Source of the DNA: Flavobacterium sp. YO12
GTDB lineage: Bacteria; Bacteroidota; Bacteroidia; Flavobacteriales; Flavobacteriaceae
Direction of reading: 5' to 3'
Assembly: GCF_004119495.1 (NCBI RefSeq)
Contig: NZ_NRQU01000027.1
Location: 1-60,722 of the forward strand
DNA: 60,722 bases
A model generated the notes under the pieces. It was not told the origin of the DNA and ran no database searches. It saw only the letters and a list, made by a program, of their open reading frames with translations. Of the stretch, positions 28,875 to 38,435 are shown piece after piece. The first letter of the stretch is position 1. The number at the start of each line of letters is the position of its first letter. The translations under genes and the position numbers were made by a program.

Positions 28875-29711
28875 ATGAACGAAATTATTTCTTATTTCAG
28901 CACCATTCCATCATCACATCGCAGTTTAATTTTAGTGGGAGGCATTACTTTTTTTTGGATAATAGAGAATACTTTTCCTCTCTTTCAAATGAAATACCAT
29001 AAATGGCAGCATGCAGGAATCAACTTCTTTCTAACATTTACCACTATAATCGTCAATTTTGTACTGGCTTTTATTCTAATAAAAACTGCAAGCTGGACAA
29101 CCGAAAATCATTTTGGCATTCTACAATGGCTGCCCGAAATTCCTATTTGGCTGTATACCATTATCGGACTGCTTTTATTAGATTTAATAGGTGCTTATTT
29201 AGTGCATTTTATTGAACATAAAATAAAGTTTCTGTGGCGCTTTCACATTATACATCACACAGACACTTGGATCGATACAACAACTGCAAACAGACATCAT
29301 CCGGGAGAAAGTATAATTCGATTTGTATTTACTACTCTTGGCGTTCTTGTAGTTGGCAGTCCTATGTGGATGGTTTTTCTATACCAAACATTATCTGTAA
29401 TTGCAACTCAATTTAATCATGCCAACATTTCGCTGCCAAACAAATTAGATGTTTTCTTAAGTTACTTTTTAGTTTCTCCAAATATGCACAAAGTACACCA
29501 TCATTATGTACTGCCTTACACAGATAGCAATTATGGCAATATTTTCTCTGTTTGGGATCGACTATTTGGAACTTTTACCACTTTACCAAAAGAAGAGTTA
29601 ATTTACGGAGTCGACACACATATGCTGCCTGAAGAAAACAATCAATTAAGAAATTTATTAAAAATTCCGTTTCAAAAATTGCGATCCTTTAATTCCGAAA
29701 AAAAACAGTAA
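28875..29711 (+). CDS. Sterol desaturase / fatty acid hydroxylase superfamily protein
   Basis: Integral membrane di-iron enzyme, 278 residues with four to five hydrophobic segments. The metal-binding histidine clusters are HFIEHK and HIIHHTD near 115-130, then HHPGES, and HKVHHHYVLPYTDSNYGN near 210. WDRLFGTF after the last cluster is typical of the family. Members hydroxylate or desaturate sterols, carotenoids, sphingolipids or alkylglycerols; the substrate here is unknown. Monocistronic. Confidence 0.9.
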   Translation: MNEIISYFSTIPSSHRSLILVGGITFFWIIENTFPLFQMKYHKWQHAGINFFLTFTTIIVNFVLAFILIKTASWTTENHFGILQWLPEIPIWLYTIIGLLLLDLIGAYLVHFIEHKIKFLWRFHIIHHTDTWIDTTTANRHHPGESIIRFVFTTLGVLVVGSPMWMVFLYQTLSVIATQFNHANISLPNKLDVFLSYFLVSPNMHKVHHHYVLPYTDSNYGNIFSVWDRLFGTFTTLPKEELIYGVDTHMLPEENNQLRNLLKIPFQKLRSFNSEKKQ

Positions 29712-29823
29712 AAAAAACATACTTGATCGAACCAACTAATTATTTTTTTTATTAATATTGATACATAAAATGAAAATCAATCTATTAATCATTAACCTCT
29801 ATTTTTGAATTAATTTTCACGAG

Positions 29824-30102
29824 ATGAAAAAGAGTAACCGCAAAGAATTGAATTGGGAACAAACCGAGAAGCTTGTTTCATTAGCCTTAGAAGAAAAAAA
29901 TCCATTTGAAGTCATAAAAAAAGAATTTGGGTTGGCAGAAAAAGAAGTTCTTGAAATCATGAAGAAGAAAATGCCTCTTGAAAAATTTGAGATGTGGAAA
30001 AAGAAAGCCATTGCCAATAAACCAAAACCGAAACCCGTTAAAATTGATGATTTTGATGAAGATTTAGATGGTAAATATTATATAAAAAACAAATTCGACT
30101 AA
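29824..30102 (+). CDS. DUF2805-family small protein
   Basis: 92-residue basic protein without signal peptide. LNWEQTEKLVSLALEEKNPFEVI followed by FGLAEKEVLEIMKK looks like a short helix-turn-helix resembling a transposase or sigma-factor-like domain, the DUF2805/TIGR03643 pattern. Function unknown. A terminator lies 4 bp after the stop codon. Confidence 0.85.
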   Translation: MKKSNRKELNWEQTEKLVSLALEEKNPFEVIKKEFGLAEKEVLEIMKKKMPLEKFEMWKKKAIANKPKPKPVKIDDFDEDLDGKYYIKNKFD

Positions 30103-30105
30103 ATT

Positions 30106-30134
30106 AAAACTCCTGAGTGTCAGGAGTTTTTTTT
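30106..30134 (+). terminator. Terminator after the DUF2805 gene
   Basis: AACTCCTGA and TCAGGAGTT around a GTG loop, followed by T7. Confidence 0.92.
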
Positions 30135-30199
30135 ATTTTTTGCTTTATTGTAACAATTTTACTTTTTTTAGTCAAATACGAATAACTAAACTTAAACAA

Positions 30200-32047
30200 A
30201 TGAAAAAAATACTTTACACTTTAGCTCTTGCTGTAACGCTTTGGAGCTGTAAAACTGGAAGTACTTCAGCAGGAAAAAGCAATGTTGTAGATGTTAACAT
30301 CAATCTTGTAGATGTAAAAGACGACAAAGTTTTAGTAACGGTAACTCCTCCTCAAATCAAGACAGACGAGATTGTTTACAGCATTCCGAAAACGGTTCCA
30401 GGAACTTATTCAACTGATAACTACGGAAAAAATTCAGAAGATTTCAAAGCTTTTGATGCAAAAGGAAATGCTTTAACTGTAAAAAGAATCGACGATAATT
30501 CATGGTCTATTTCGAATGCAAAAGCGTTAAAAAAAATCACGTATTTAGTTAATGACACTTTCGATACTGAAAAAGGAACTGGTTTTGGCAATGATGATAT
30601 TTTCTCGCCCGCAGGTACTAACATCAATGCAGGAGTTAATTTCTTAGTAAATACACATGGCTTTGTAGGGTATTTTCAAGACAAATTAGAGATTCCTTAT
30701 AAAGTTACTATTACACATCCTGAAACACTTTGGGGAGCAACTTCTATGACAGATCAGGATCCAAGCAAAACAAGCGATGTTTTTACAACTCCACGTTATG
30801 CTGTTTTAGTCGAAAATCCTATTATGTATTCTAAACCAGATTATACTGAGTTTAATGTAAATGGTATGGATATTTTAATTGCTGTTTACTCGCCAACTGG
30901 AAAATTTACTGCCGAAAGCATCACGCCGGAAATGAAAACAATGATGACGGCGCAAAAAAACTTTTTAGGAAAAGTAAATGCAAATAAAAAATATACTGTT
31001 TTATTGTATTTATCAACCTTAGCAAAAGATGATGCACACGGTTTTGGAGCTTTAGAGCACCCAACTGTAACAACTGTTGTACTGCCAGAATCAATGCCAA
31101 AAGAAAAACTGGTAGAATCAATGAAAGATGTCGTTTCTCATGAGTTTTTTCATATCGTAACGCCATTAACTATTCACTCAAAAGAAATCCAGTATTTTGA
31201 TTATAATGCACCTAAAATGTCTGAACATTTATGGATGTACGAAGGTGTTACAGAATATTTTGCCAACCTTTTTCAAATCAATCAAGGTTTAATTAACGAA
31301 GGTGAGTTCTACACTCGTATTGCAGACAAAATTGAGCAGTCTAAAAGTTTAGATGATACTATGTCTTTTACTAAAATGAGTGCCAATGTTTTAGAACAGC
31401 CTTACAAAGATCAATACTTAAATGTGTACCAAAAAGGAGCTTTAATTGGTATGTGTATTGACATTATTATTAGAGAAAAAAGCAATGGAGAAAGAGGAAT
31501 CCTTGATTTAATGCATAAATTATCTAGTGAATATGGCGTTGACAAACCATTTAATGATAATGAGCTATTTGCAAAAATCACGCAGTTAACTTATCCTGAA
31601 GTAGGCGAATTTTTAAACAAATATGTAGCAGGAACTACTCCTATTCCTTATGATTTTTATTTAGCAAAAGTTGGTGTAACTAAAGCCGTTGAGAAAAAAG
31701 CGGCGCCAGTTTTTATTAAAGGACAAACTCCATACATTAGTGTAGATAAAAAGACTAAAGAAATCGCAGTTCGTTCTGATGTTGGAACTAACGAATTCTT
31801 TAAAAATTTAAATCTAAAAGGCGGTGATATTATTCTTTCGGTAAACAACAAACCTTACTCTCTAGATAATATCTACGATCTAATAACTGAAAGTGAGAAC
31901 TGGAAAGAAAACGATCCTATTACTTTAAAAATTAAACGCGGCGGTAAAGAAGAAACGATAAAAGGAACAGTAAAACTGCCTTACGAAGAATCTGAAACTT
32001 TTAAAGCTACTGACGCTTCAAAAGAAAACTTAAAAATGCTTGGCTGA
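30200..32047 (+). CDS. M61-family (glycyl aminopeptidase-like) metallopeptidase lipoprotein
   Basis: Zinc peptidase anchored in the envelope. I start at the ATG at 30200, which gives the lipoprotein signal MKKILYTLALAVTLWSC (Cys17); an upstream in-frame start at 30140 adds 20 residues without signal character and overlaps the preceding terminator region. In the 615-residue numbering the zinc site is His314-Glu315-x-x-His318 (VVSHEFFHIVTP) with the third ligand Glu348 (WMYEGVTEYF). An N-terminal beta domain precedes the thermolysin-like core, and a PDZ domain lies at about 505-590 (NLKGGDIILSVNNKPY). This order is standard for M61. Monocistronic. Confidence 0.92.
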   Translation: MKKILYTLALAVTLWSCKTGSTSAGKSNVVDVNINLVDVKDDKVLVTVTPPQIKTDEIVYSIPKTVPGTYSTDNYGKNSEDFKAFDAKGNALTVKRIDDNSWSISNAKALKKITYLVNDTFDTEKGTGFGNDDIFSPAGTNINAGVNFLVNTHGFVGYFQDKLEIPYKVTITHPETLWGATSMTDQDPSKTSDVFTTPRYAVLVENPIMYSKPDYTEFNVNGMDILIAVYSPTGKFTAESITPEMKTMMTAQKNFLGKVNANKKYTVLLYLSTLAKDDAHGFGALEHPTVTTVVLPESMPKEKLVESMKDVVSHEFFHIVTPLTIHSKEIQYFDYNAPKMSEHLWMYEGVTEYFANLFQINQGLINEGEFYTRIADKIEQSKSLDDTMSFTKMSANVLEQPYKDQYLNVYQKGALIGMCIDIIIREKSNGERGILDLMHKLSSEYGVDKPFNDNELFAKITQLTYPEVGEFLNKYVAGTTPIPYDFYLAKVGVTKAVEKKAAPVFIKGQTPYISVDKKTKEIAVRSDVGTNEFFKNLNLKGGDIILSVNNKPYSLDNIYDLITESENWKENDPITLKIKRGGKEETIKGTVKLPYEESETFKATDASKENLKMLG

Positions 32048-32074
32048 AAGGTTAATTTCCTTTTGACTGAAAAC

Positions 32075-32106
32075 AAAAAAACCGACAAGTGATTGCGGTT
32101 TTTTTT
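32075..32106 (+). terminator. Terminator of the M61 peptidase gene
   Basis: Seven A, then a short ACCG/CGGT stem, then T8. The stem is short but the A and T tracts can extend it. Confidence 0.7.
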
Positions 32107-32115
32107 ATGCTGTAG

Positions 32116-32196
32116 TTTGTCAGGCTGAGCGAAGTCGAAGCCATTGCAAGTTAAATTAGCACTGAGTTGGGCTTCGACTTCGCTCAGCCTGACAAA
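32116..32196. repeat. Palindromic GTCAGGCTGAGCGAAG repeat, copy 1
   Basis: 27 bp arms, TTTGTCAGGCTGAGCGAAG continuing to GAAGCC (32116-32142) and its exact reverse complement (32170-32196), around a 27 nt spacer. The same arm recurs at 32762. Confidence 0.9.
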
Positions 32197-32203
32197 AAAG
32201 AGT

Positions 32204-32647
32204 TTATTTCTTCACTGGAAATTTCCAAGCAAATTCATCCTTATCATTGATGATTGCTCCAATTTCAAATTTCACTACTTCATCAAATTCTGTTTGCAGA
32301 ATAAACCAATTGTCTTCGTTGAAATAATTCTCAAACGTATCAAAAGTTTCTTGGGTATATTTTGTTATTCCTTTTGCTGCAAAATCTTTCTTTACATCAG
32401 CAATTTTTCTTCCGATTAACTTGAAGCCAAAAACTTCTAAATCATTACTAGAAGCCACTATATAACCTAATTTCAAGTCTTCTTCTTGATAAAATGTTAA
32501 TCTCATTTTGTATGCATTATATACAAAAATCACATTATCATCTTCGTCGTTATAGTTTTTATCAGGTTTTCCTAAAACAGCTGTTACATCGTTCTGCTTC
32601 ATCCCGAAAAGCAGTTTATCAATTCCTGATTTTAAATTTATTTTCAT
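32204..32647 (-). CDS. Small cytoplasmic protein of unknown function, SmpA/OmlA-like pattern
   Basis: Starting at the ATG at 32647 (MKINLKSGIDKLLFGM) the product has 147 residues; the open frame extends 23 codons further upstream but without coding character. LLFGMKQNDVTAVLGKPDKNY is the kind of helix-turn pattern seen in small BLIP/SmpA-like folds (FGMxxxDVxxxLGxPD), a family that is not functionally defined here. No signal peptide. The gene is bracketed on both sides by the same palindromic repeat. Confidence 0.75.
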   Translation of the reverse strand: MKINLKSGIDKLLFGMKQNDVTAVLGKPDKNYNDEDDNVIFVYNAYKMRLTFYQEEDLKLGYIVASSNDLEVFGFKLIGRKIADVKKDFAAKGITKYTQETFDTFENYFNEDNWFILQTEFDEVVKFEIGAIINDKDEFAWKFPVKK

Positions 32648-32698
32648 AATGATTTTTCTAATATTTGAAATGCAAATTTCGTGAACTTTTTTGTTGTT

Positions 32699-32735
32699 TA
32701 GCCACGAATTACGCAAATTTTCACGAATTTTAATA
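32699..32735. repeat. CACGAATT-type repeat (copy 2)
   Basis: GCCACGAATTACGCAAATTT followed by TCACGAATTTTAA; related to the repeats at 20709 and 52887. Confidence 0.55.
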
Positions 32736-32761
32736 TTACACCGTTTGGCTCATTTACAAAC

Positions 32762-32833
32762 TTTTGTCAGGCTGAGCGAAGTCGAAGCCCATTTTCGTTA
32801 TAAAAGCTCTTCGACTACGCTCAGGGTGACAAA
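32762..32833. repeat. Palindromic GTCAGGCTGAGCGAAG repeat, copy 2
   Basis: The left arm, TTTGTCAGGCTGAGCGAAG plus TCGAAG, is as in copy 1. The right arm, CTTCGACTACGCTCAGGGTG then ACAAA, has three changes that weaken pairing. Confidence 0.85.
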
Positions 32834-32846
32834 CATAAAACTAATT

Positions 32847-35174
32847 TTAATATTGTTTCTTATTCGGTTTACTGCTCATATAAAATGTTATTTTCCCGCC
32901 ATTCATAACATCAGCATGTTTTAAAAATGGTTTTTCTAATTGTTTTCCATTCAGCAGAACTTTACTCACAAATACATTTTTATCAGATTGGTTTACGGTT
33001 TCTACTTCGAAAGTTTTTCCGTTTTCTAAATTTAAAACAGCATTTTTCAGCAACGGACTTCCTAATGCATATTCATCAGAACCGGGAGCAACGGGATAAA
33101 ATCCTAAACTGCTAAAAATATACCAAGCACTCATTTGTCCGAAATCATCATTTCCTCCTAAACCATCAGCACCATTTCTGTACATTTTTTTCAAGATCAT
33201 TCTAATTTTATCTTGAGCTTTCCATGGAGAATCTGTCCAATTGTACAAGTACACAACGTGATGCGAAGGCTCATTTCCGTGAACATAATTCCCAATTATT
33301 CCTTCTCTTGTAATGTCTTCTGTATTCTCAAAATATTTGTCCGGAAGATGCATGTTGAATAACGAATCTAAACGAACTTTAAACTTCTCATTTCCGCCCA
33401 TTAATTTAATCATATCAGCAGGATCTTGCGGAACGTACAAGCTGTAATTCCAAGAATTTCCTTCAATAAAACCTTGACCATGCGTGTCAAGCGGATCAAA
33501 CTCTTTCTTAAAAGTTCCATCGTTTAATTTCGGACGCATAAAACCTGTTTTTTCATCATAGACGTTTTTATAATTTTTCGATCTATTGATAAATTCATTG
33601 TAAATTTCTGTTTTACCCAATTTCTTTGCAGCTTGTGCAATTGCCCAGTCATCATAAGCATATTCTAAAGTTTTAGAAACCGAAGCACCGTTTTTGTCTT
33701 CTGGAACATATCCTTTATTCATGTAAAATTCTAATCCATCATAATACGGCACTTTTGCAGTATTTACACAAGCCTGAAGCGCTTTTTCGGCATCAAAACT
33801 AATATTTCCTTTTACAATCGCATCTGCTACAACTGAAACAGAATGGTATCCAATCATGCACCAGTTTTCGTTTGCATAATGTGACCAGATTGGAAGCATT
33901 TTATGAACGCTTTGATCTGAATGTGCCAGCATTGAACTTACCATATCTGCATTTCTTTTTGGCTGAACAATATTAAATAAAGGATGTAAAGCACGATACG
34001 TATCCCAAAGTGAATAACTGGTATAATTGGTAAAGTTTTCGGCTTTATGAACATTCATATCTAAACCTTTGTAATTTCCGTCTAAATCCATGTATTCGGT
34101 CGGGCCTAAAAATGCATGATACATTGCGGTGTAAAAATTAACTAAATCTTCTTTTTGAATGGTTTCAATCTGAACTTTATTCAATTCTTTATTCCAAACT
34201 TCCTGACTTTGTCTTTTTACTTTTTCAAAATCCCAATCAGGTGTTTCTTTTTTCATATTTTCTAATGCGCCAGCCGAACTAACAGGGGATAAAGCCATTT
34301 TAATTTTGATTTTTTCGCCTTCATTCGTATCAAAATCAAAAAACAATTTTAGGTTCTGACCTGCCATTTCTGGGAAGTTTTTCGTTTGATCAAATCTTCC
34401 CCAAAAACCTCTGTACACACTTTTTTCTTGTGCTGCCTGTCCGTAACTTTTAATTGGTTTATTGAAAGACATTGCAAAATAAACCGTTCTGGTTCTCGCC
34501 CATCCATTTGTCTGACGGTATCCTGTTATTAACGTATCATTTTCTATACGAACAAAAGTCCAGACATTCTTTTTATCATAATTGTAAATTCCAGAAGTTA
34601 AATCCAGAATTACATGTGCATCATCAGATTTTGGAAATGTGTATTGGTGCATTCCAACGCGAGTTGTTGCCGTAAGTTCTGCTTTTATTTTATGATCTTC
34701 TAGAAAAACACTGTAATAAGCCGGCTCTGCTTTTTCTGTCGAATGAGAAAATGCCGATCTATAGCCCGATAACGGTTTTGATGCAACACCTGGATTTAAT
34801 TGTAATTTTCCCGTTGTAGGCATAATTAAAAAATCACCTAAATCTGAATGCCCAGTTCCGCTGAAATGAGTATGACTAAAGCCTACAATCGTTTTGTCTT
34901 CATACTGATAGCCGGCACAGTATTTATAAACTTCACCATTATATTTCCCATTTAAACTGTAAGCAATCGTATCGGTTTCCGGGCTTAATTGTACGCTTCC
35001 AAAAGGCACTGTAGCACCTGGGTAAGTATGTCCCATTTTTGCGGTTCCTATCATTGGATCGACATATTGAATTAAGTTTCTTTTTTCCACTGTTTTTTTC
35101 TGTGCATTTGAAATGGTAGCAAGCAGCAAAAATGAAAATCCGAAAAGAAGACTTTTGCACTTTATTCTATTCAT
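32847..35174 (-). CDS. GH92 alpha-mannosidase, secreted
   Basis: Calcium-dependent inverting exo-alpha-mannosidase family (most members alpha-1,2). The signal peptide (LLFGFSFLLLATISNAQ) precedes the N-terminal beta-sandwich, which starts VDPMIGTAKMGHTYPGATVP and VPFGSVQLSPETD, with the GFSHTHFSGTGHSDLGDF motif typical of GH92. The (alpha/alpha)6 domain holds LWDTYRALHPLF and, near the C-terminus, GNDDFGQMSAWYIFSSLGF and YPVAPGSDEYALGSPL. 775 residues is normal. It is solitary, not inside a SusCD locus in this window, and could trim mannans or N-glycans released elsewhere. Confidence 0.95.
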   Translation of the reverse strand: MNRIKCKSLLFGFSFLLLATISNAQKKTVEKRNLIQYVDPMIGTAKMGHTYPGATVPFGSVQLSPETDTIAYSLNGKYNGEVYKYCAGYQYEDKTIVGFSHTHFSGTGHSDLGDFLIMPTTGKLQLNPGVASKPLSGYRSAFSHSTEKAEPAYYSVFLEDHKIKAELTATTRVGMHQYTFPKSDDAHVILDLTSGIYNYDKKNVWTFVRIENDTLITGYRQTNGWARTRTVYFAMSFNKPIKSYGQAAQEKSVYRGFWGRFDQTKNFPEMAGQNLKLFFDFDTNEGEKIKIKMALSPVSSAGALENMKKETPDWDFEKVKRQSQEVWNKELNKVQIETIQKEDLVNFYTAMYHAFLGPTEYMDLDGNYKGLDMNVHKAENFTNYTSYSLWDTYRALHPLFNIVQPKRNADMVSSMLAHSDQSVHKMLPIWSHYANENWCMIGYHSVSVVADAIVKGNISFDAEKALQACVNTAKVPYYDGLEFYMNKGYVPEDKNGASVSKTLEYAYDDWAIAQAAKKLGKTEIYNEFINRSKNYKNVYDEKTGFMRPKLNDGTFKKEFDPLDTHGQGFIEGNSWNYSLYVPQDPADMIKLMGGNEKFKVRLDSLFNMHLPDKYFENTEDITREGIIGNYVHGNEPSHHVVYLYNWTDSPWKAQDKIRMILKKMYRNGADGLGGNDDFGQMSAWYIFSSLGFYPVAPGSDEYALGSPLLKNAVLNLENGKTFEVETVNQSDKNVFVSKVLLNGKQLEKPFLKHADVMNGGKITFYMSSKPNKKQY

Positions 35175-35350
35175 TGGGTGAATTTTTTAATCATTCTATT
35201 TTTATCTAAAACATATCAGGTAATTACTAAAACAATTTGCCTTTGTTTTTAGTTTAGAAAATTACAACTAAATATGTTTTTAAAAAAACATAAAATATAG
35301 TCTTCTAAAAAGGTTTTAAATATCTTTGAAATATAAAAAGATTACATTTC

Positions 35351-35810
35351 ATGAAAAAATATATCTTATTAGTTTCAGCAATTATAGTATTCATTACATC
35401 TCAATCTTGTTCTCACAAAAAAGAGAATACAGATATAAAAGTAAAAGATTACTGTACTATCATTTTTGAATCAAAAAAGAAAATTATTTATGTAACTTAT
35501 GATGATGCCTATTCAGAAGAATGGATTAAGCAAAAGGATGGAAAAGAGAAAAAAAGTTCAAAACAAATTAAATTTCACTAATAAAGAACTTGACAGCTTA
35601 GCAAAATATACACATCAAATCATAAAGGATCCAGCTATTGCCACTACACAACTGACTTGTGGCGCAGGTGAAAATATAACAATTGAGATTAGTTATTGTA
35701 GTACAAGTATTTCATGCAAATATTCGTCCATACAGAGTTGGTCTACATTATCAAATGACAACAAAAAATTGTATGATTTATTAAGTTCCAAAACTGCAAT
35801 TCCAAAATAA
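35351..35810 (+). pseudogene. Small lipoprotein gene interrupted by a frameshift in an A7 run
   Basis: Frame one gives a lipoprotein start (MKKYILLVSAIIVFITSQSC) and stops at 35581 after 76 codons. A second frame continues with sensible sequence (NKLNFTNKELDSLAKYTHQI, then QLTCGAGENITIEISYCS) to 35810. Removing one A from the A7 run at 35549-35555 joins them into one 152-residue lipoprotein. I do not recognise the family. A TATCTTTG box at 35321-35328, 22 bp before the start codon, is a plausible -7 promoter element. Confidence 0.65.
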
Positions 35811-35900
35811 GCAATTGCTAAAAAGCGACTTAGAAACAATATAGAATAAATCTTTGCTGGATTAAAATCTAGCTTTATACTATCTCTTGTTTTTGTTTAG

Positions 35901-35951
35901 ACTGGACTGAAGTCCAGCCCTACAATATGGTTCGAGCCTTTGGCTCTTTTA
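35901..35951. repeat. Repeat of the CCCTACAATATG type (copy 1)
   Basis: Small hairpin TGGACTGAAGTCCA, then GCCCTACAATATGGTTCG, then a hairpin GAGCCTTTGGCTC and a T tract. Same layout as 59050-59105. The T tract reads rightward into the 3' end of the GNAT gene. Confidence 0.7.
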
Positions 35952-36557
35952 TTAAAGTTTTTGTTTTAAGTTTTCTTTTACCTCATCAAACCATTCGTTT
36001 CTTAAAATACTCAAAACAATAGAATCACGACGAACATCGCTGTTTGCTGTTGGCATATGACTGCGCAAAACGCCTTCGACTTTACAGCCAATACTTTTCA
36101 TTGCGGCAACACTTCTTTCGTTATTATTGTCTGCGCGAAATTCTACGCGCTCCATTCCTAAAGTTTCAAAAGCAAATTGAAGCAGTAAAAACTTGCAGTG
36201 TTTATTAAGTCCTGTTCCTCTAAAAGCAGAACCATACCAAGTGTACCCTAATTGCAGGGTTTTATATTCGAGATTAATATCGTAAAAACGTGTTGAACCT
36301 GCGTATTTTTTAGCTTTTTTATCGAAAACTAAAAAAGGGAATTCTTTTTGATTTTCTCTTGCTTTTACAGCGGACTGAATGTATTTGATCAAATTTTCTT
36401 TACCATCGGCACCAATTAACGAATATTTCCATGTTTCAGGTTCATTAAGTGATATTTCTAATAAATTTTCGACATCTGATTCTTGAAGTGATCGTAATAA
36501 AACAACCTCATCTTCTAAAATTAAAGTATCTGAAAAAGAAAAATTGGAAACAGTCAT
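35952..36557 (-). CDS. GNAT-family N-acetyltransferase, RimJ/RimL type
   Basis: 201-residue acetyl-CoA-dependent transferase. VVLLRSLQESDVENLLEIS is the usual start of RimJ-like GNATs; motif A is YGSAFRGTGLNKHCKFLLL, and FETLGMERVEFRADNNNERS then IGCKVEGVLRSHM completes the fold. The target (a ribosomal N-terminus, an amino sugar or an antibiotic) cannot be read from the sequence. Monocistronic. Confidence 0.9.
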   Translation of the reverse strand: MTVSNFSFSDTLILEDEVVLLRSLQESDVENLLEISLNEPETWKYSLIGADGKENLIKYIQSAVKARENQKEFPFLVFDKKAKKYAGSTRFYDINLEYKTLQLGYTWYGSAFRGTGLNKHCKFLLLQFAFETLGMERVEFRADNNNERSVAAMKSIGCKVEGVLRSHMPTANSDVRRDSIVLSILRNEWFDEVKENLKQKL

Positions 36558-36649
36558 AGTTTGCTTTTTGGTTATTCTTTGTAAAATCTTCGGGTTTTTA
36601 GCAAAACTTTTATCACGACGAAATTCATAAACTTATTGAACTAAAAAAT

Positions 36650-37006
36650 TTATTCACTCATTTCATCATAACGCTCCGGAACTTGAGGATCGTAAAGCGG
36701 ACATTTAAATTCCAGCATCAAATCGACCAATTGATTCATAGTTTTTCCTTCGGTGCCATAACAATCTATTTTGACACTTTGCGGAGTTGTAATAACTTGA
36801 AAAGCACCTTTTCCTGCATTATTTTTCCAGCTATTTTCATCAATTCTTTCCCATTTTGAAAAGACAGAATTAATGCGATTTATAATTACCTCAACAGGAA
36901 GTTTCTCCAGGCCGATAACTCCTTCTTTTTCAACAAGAGCTTCGTAAACTTCATGATGGTTTAGGTAAATTTCGTCTAAATATCTCCAAAAAAGCAGTTC
37001 GTACAT
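36650..37006 (-). CDS. Small protein of unknown function
   Basis: 118 residues, acidic, no signal peptide, no family I recognise. ELLFWRYLDEIYLNHHEVYE is helical, and the C-terminal half carries two conserved-looking cysteines (KIDCYGTEG and EFKCPLYDP). It lies between purM and the GNAT gene on the same strand, with gaps of about 90-100 bp. Confidence 0.65.
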   Translation of the reverse strand: MYELLFWRYLDEIYLNHHEVYEALVEKEGVIGLEKLPVEVIINRINSVFSKWERIDENSWKNNAGKGAFQVITTPQSVKIDCYGTEGKTMNQLVDLMLEFKCPLYDPQVPERYDEMSE

Positions 37007-37105
37007 AATGAAATGTTTTTAAAACATATAAGTGATATAAGTTCATATTAAAATCGCTTGAAAAGTAACTAAAATGAACTTATACCACTTATATGGTGAA
37101 TTATT

Positions 37106-38284
37106 TTAATATTCGAATGTTCCGTATTCGCTGGTAATTGTTAGTTTTTTAGCATCAGCTGCTTCTACTCTACCTACGATTTGTGCATCAACATTAAATG
37201 ATTTCGAAATGGCAATAATATCTTGTGCAATATTCTCAGGAACATAAATTTCCATACGGTGACCGCAGTTGAAAACTTGATACATTTCTTTCCAATCTGT
37301 TTTTGACTGTTCTTGAATTAACTTGAACAATGGCGGAACTGGAAATAAATTGTCTTTTATAATGTGTAAATCTTTTACGAAATGTAAAATTTTAGTTTGT
37401 GCGCCTCCGCTGCAATGCACCATTCCGTGAATATCGTTTGGTGTATAAGTGTCTAAAATTTTCTTGATAATTGGTGCATACGTTCTCGTTGGCGAAAGCA
37501 CTAATTGACCAGCATTTATTGGGCTGTTTTCAACATCATCAGTTAAACTAACCTGACCTGAATAAATTAATTCTTCTGGAACTGCTGCATCGTAACTTTC
37601 TGGATATTTTTTAGCCAAATATTTCCCGAAAACATCATGACGTGCAGAAGTTAAACCGTTGCTTCCCATTCCGCCGTTATATCCTTTTTCGTAAGTTGCC
37701 TGACCAAAAGAAGCCAAACCAACAATTACGTCACCAGCCTTAATATTAGCATTATCTACAACATCGCTGCGTTTCATACGAGCTGTAACAGTTGAATCTA
37801 CAATTATTGTACGCACAACATCGCCAACATCTGCAGTTTCACCGCCTGTTGAGTGAATAGTTACTCCAAATGATTTTAATTCGTTAATTAATTCTTCTGT
37901 TCCGTTTATAATTGCCGAAATAACTTCAGCAGGAATTAAGTTTTTGTTTCTTCCAATTGTAGAGGAAAGCAAAATATTATCTGTAGCTCCTACACATAAT
38001 AAATCGTCAATATTCATGATTAAAGCATCTTGCGCAATGCCTTTCCAAACTGAAATATCTCCAGTTTCTTTCCAGTACATATATGCCAAAGATGATTTTG
38101 TACCTGCTCCATCTGCATGCATAATCAAGCAATGCTCTGAATCTTGCGTTAAGTAATCTGGTACAATTTTACAAAATGCCTGCGGAAACAAGCCTTTGTC
38201 AATATTTTTTATAGCGTTATGTACGTCTTCTTTTGATGCCGAAACACCTCTTTGTGCATATCTTTTGCTAGAATCTGAACTCAT
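37106..38284 (-). CDS. purM: Phosphoribosylformylglycinamidine cyclo-ligase (AIR synthase)
   Basis: Fifth step of purine synthesis: ATP-dependent ring closure of FGAM to AIR. YAQRGVSASKEDVHNAIK starts the protein, with the ATP/metal region MHADGAGTKSSLAYMYW, NIDDLLCVGA and STGGETADVGDVV characteristic of PurM. QVFNCGHRMEIYVPE near the C-terminus corresponds to the FNxGxGM motif of standard PurM, here with GHRM. At 392 residues it belongs to the longer Bacteroidota form (E. coli 345). Cytoplasmic, monocistronic. Confidence 0.9.
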   Translation of the reverse strand: MSSDSSKRYAQRGVSASKEDVHNAIKNIDKGLFPQAFCKIVPDYLTQDSEHCLIMHADGAGTKSSLAYMYWKETGDISVWKGIAQDALIMNIDDLLCVGATDNILLSSTIGRNKNLIPAEVISAIINGTEELINELKSFGVTIHSTGGETADVGDVVRTIIVDSTVTARMKRSDVVDNANIKAGDVIVGLASFGQATYEKGYNGGMGSNGLTSARHDVFGKYLAKKYPESYDAAVPEELIYSGQVSLTDDVENSPINAGQLVLSPTRTYAPIIKKILDTYTPNDIHGMVHCSGGAQTKILHFVKDLHIIKDNLFPVPPLFKLIQEQSKTDWKEMYQVFNCGHRMEIYVPENIAQDIIAISKSFNVDAQIVGRVEAADAKKLTITSEYGTFEY

Positions 38285-38362
38285 GAAAATTAGTTTGTGT
38301 TGATGTGGTGCAAAGATAATCCCTTTTTTTAATTCTTTGACTTATTCGATTATATGATTCAC

Positions 38363-38396
38363 AAAAAAATCGGCAGAAACTAATTTCTGCCGATTT
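38363..38396 (-). terminator. Terminator of the curli operon
   Basis: AAATCGGCAGAAA and TTTCTGCCGATTT around a CTAA loop, with T7 on the minus strand. It follows the last gene of the operon by about 40 bp. Confidence 0.9.
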
Positions 38397-38435
38397 CCCC
38401 TGATTAACTATTTTGAAAAAATTGGTCTTTTAAGT

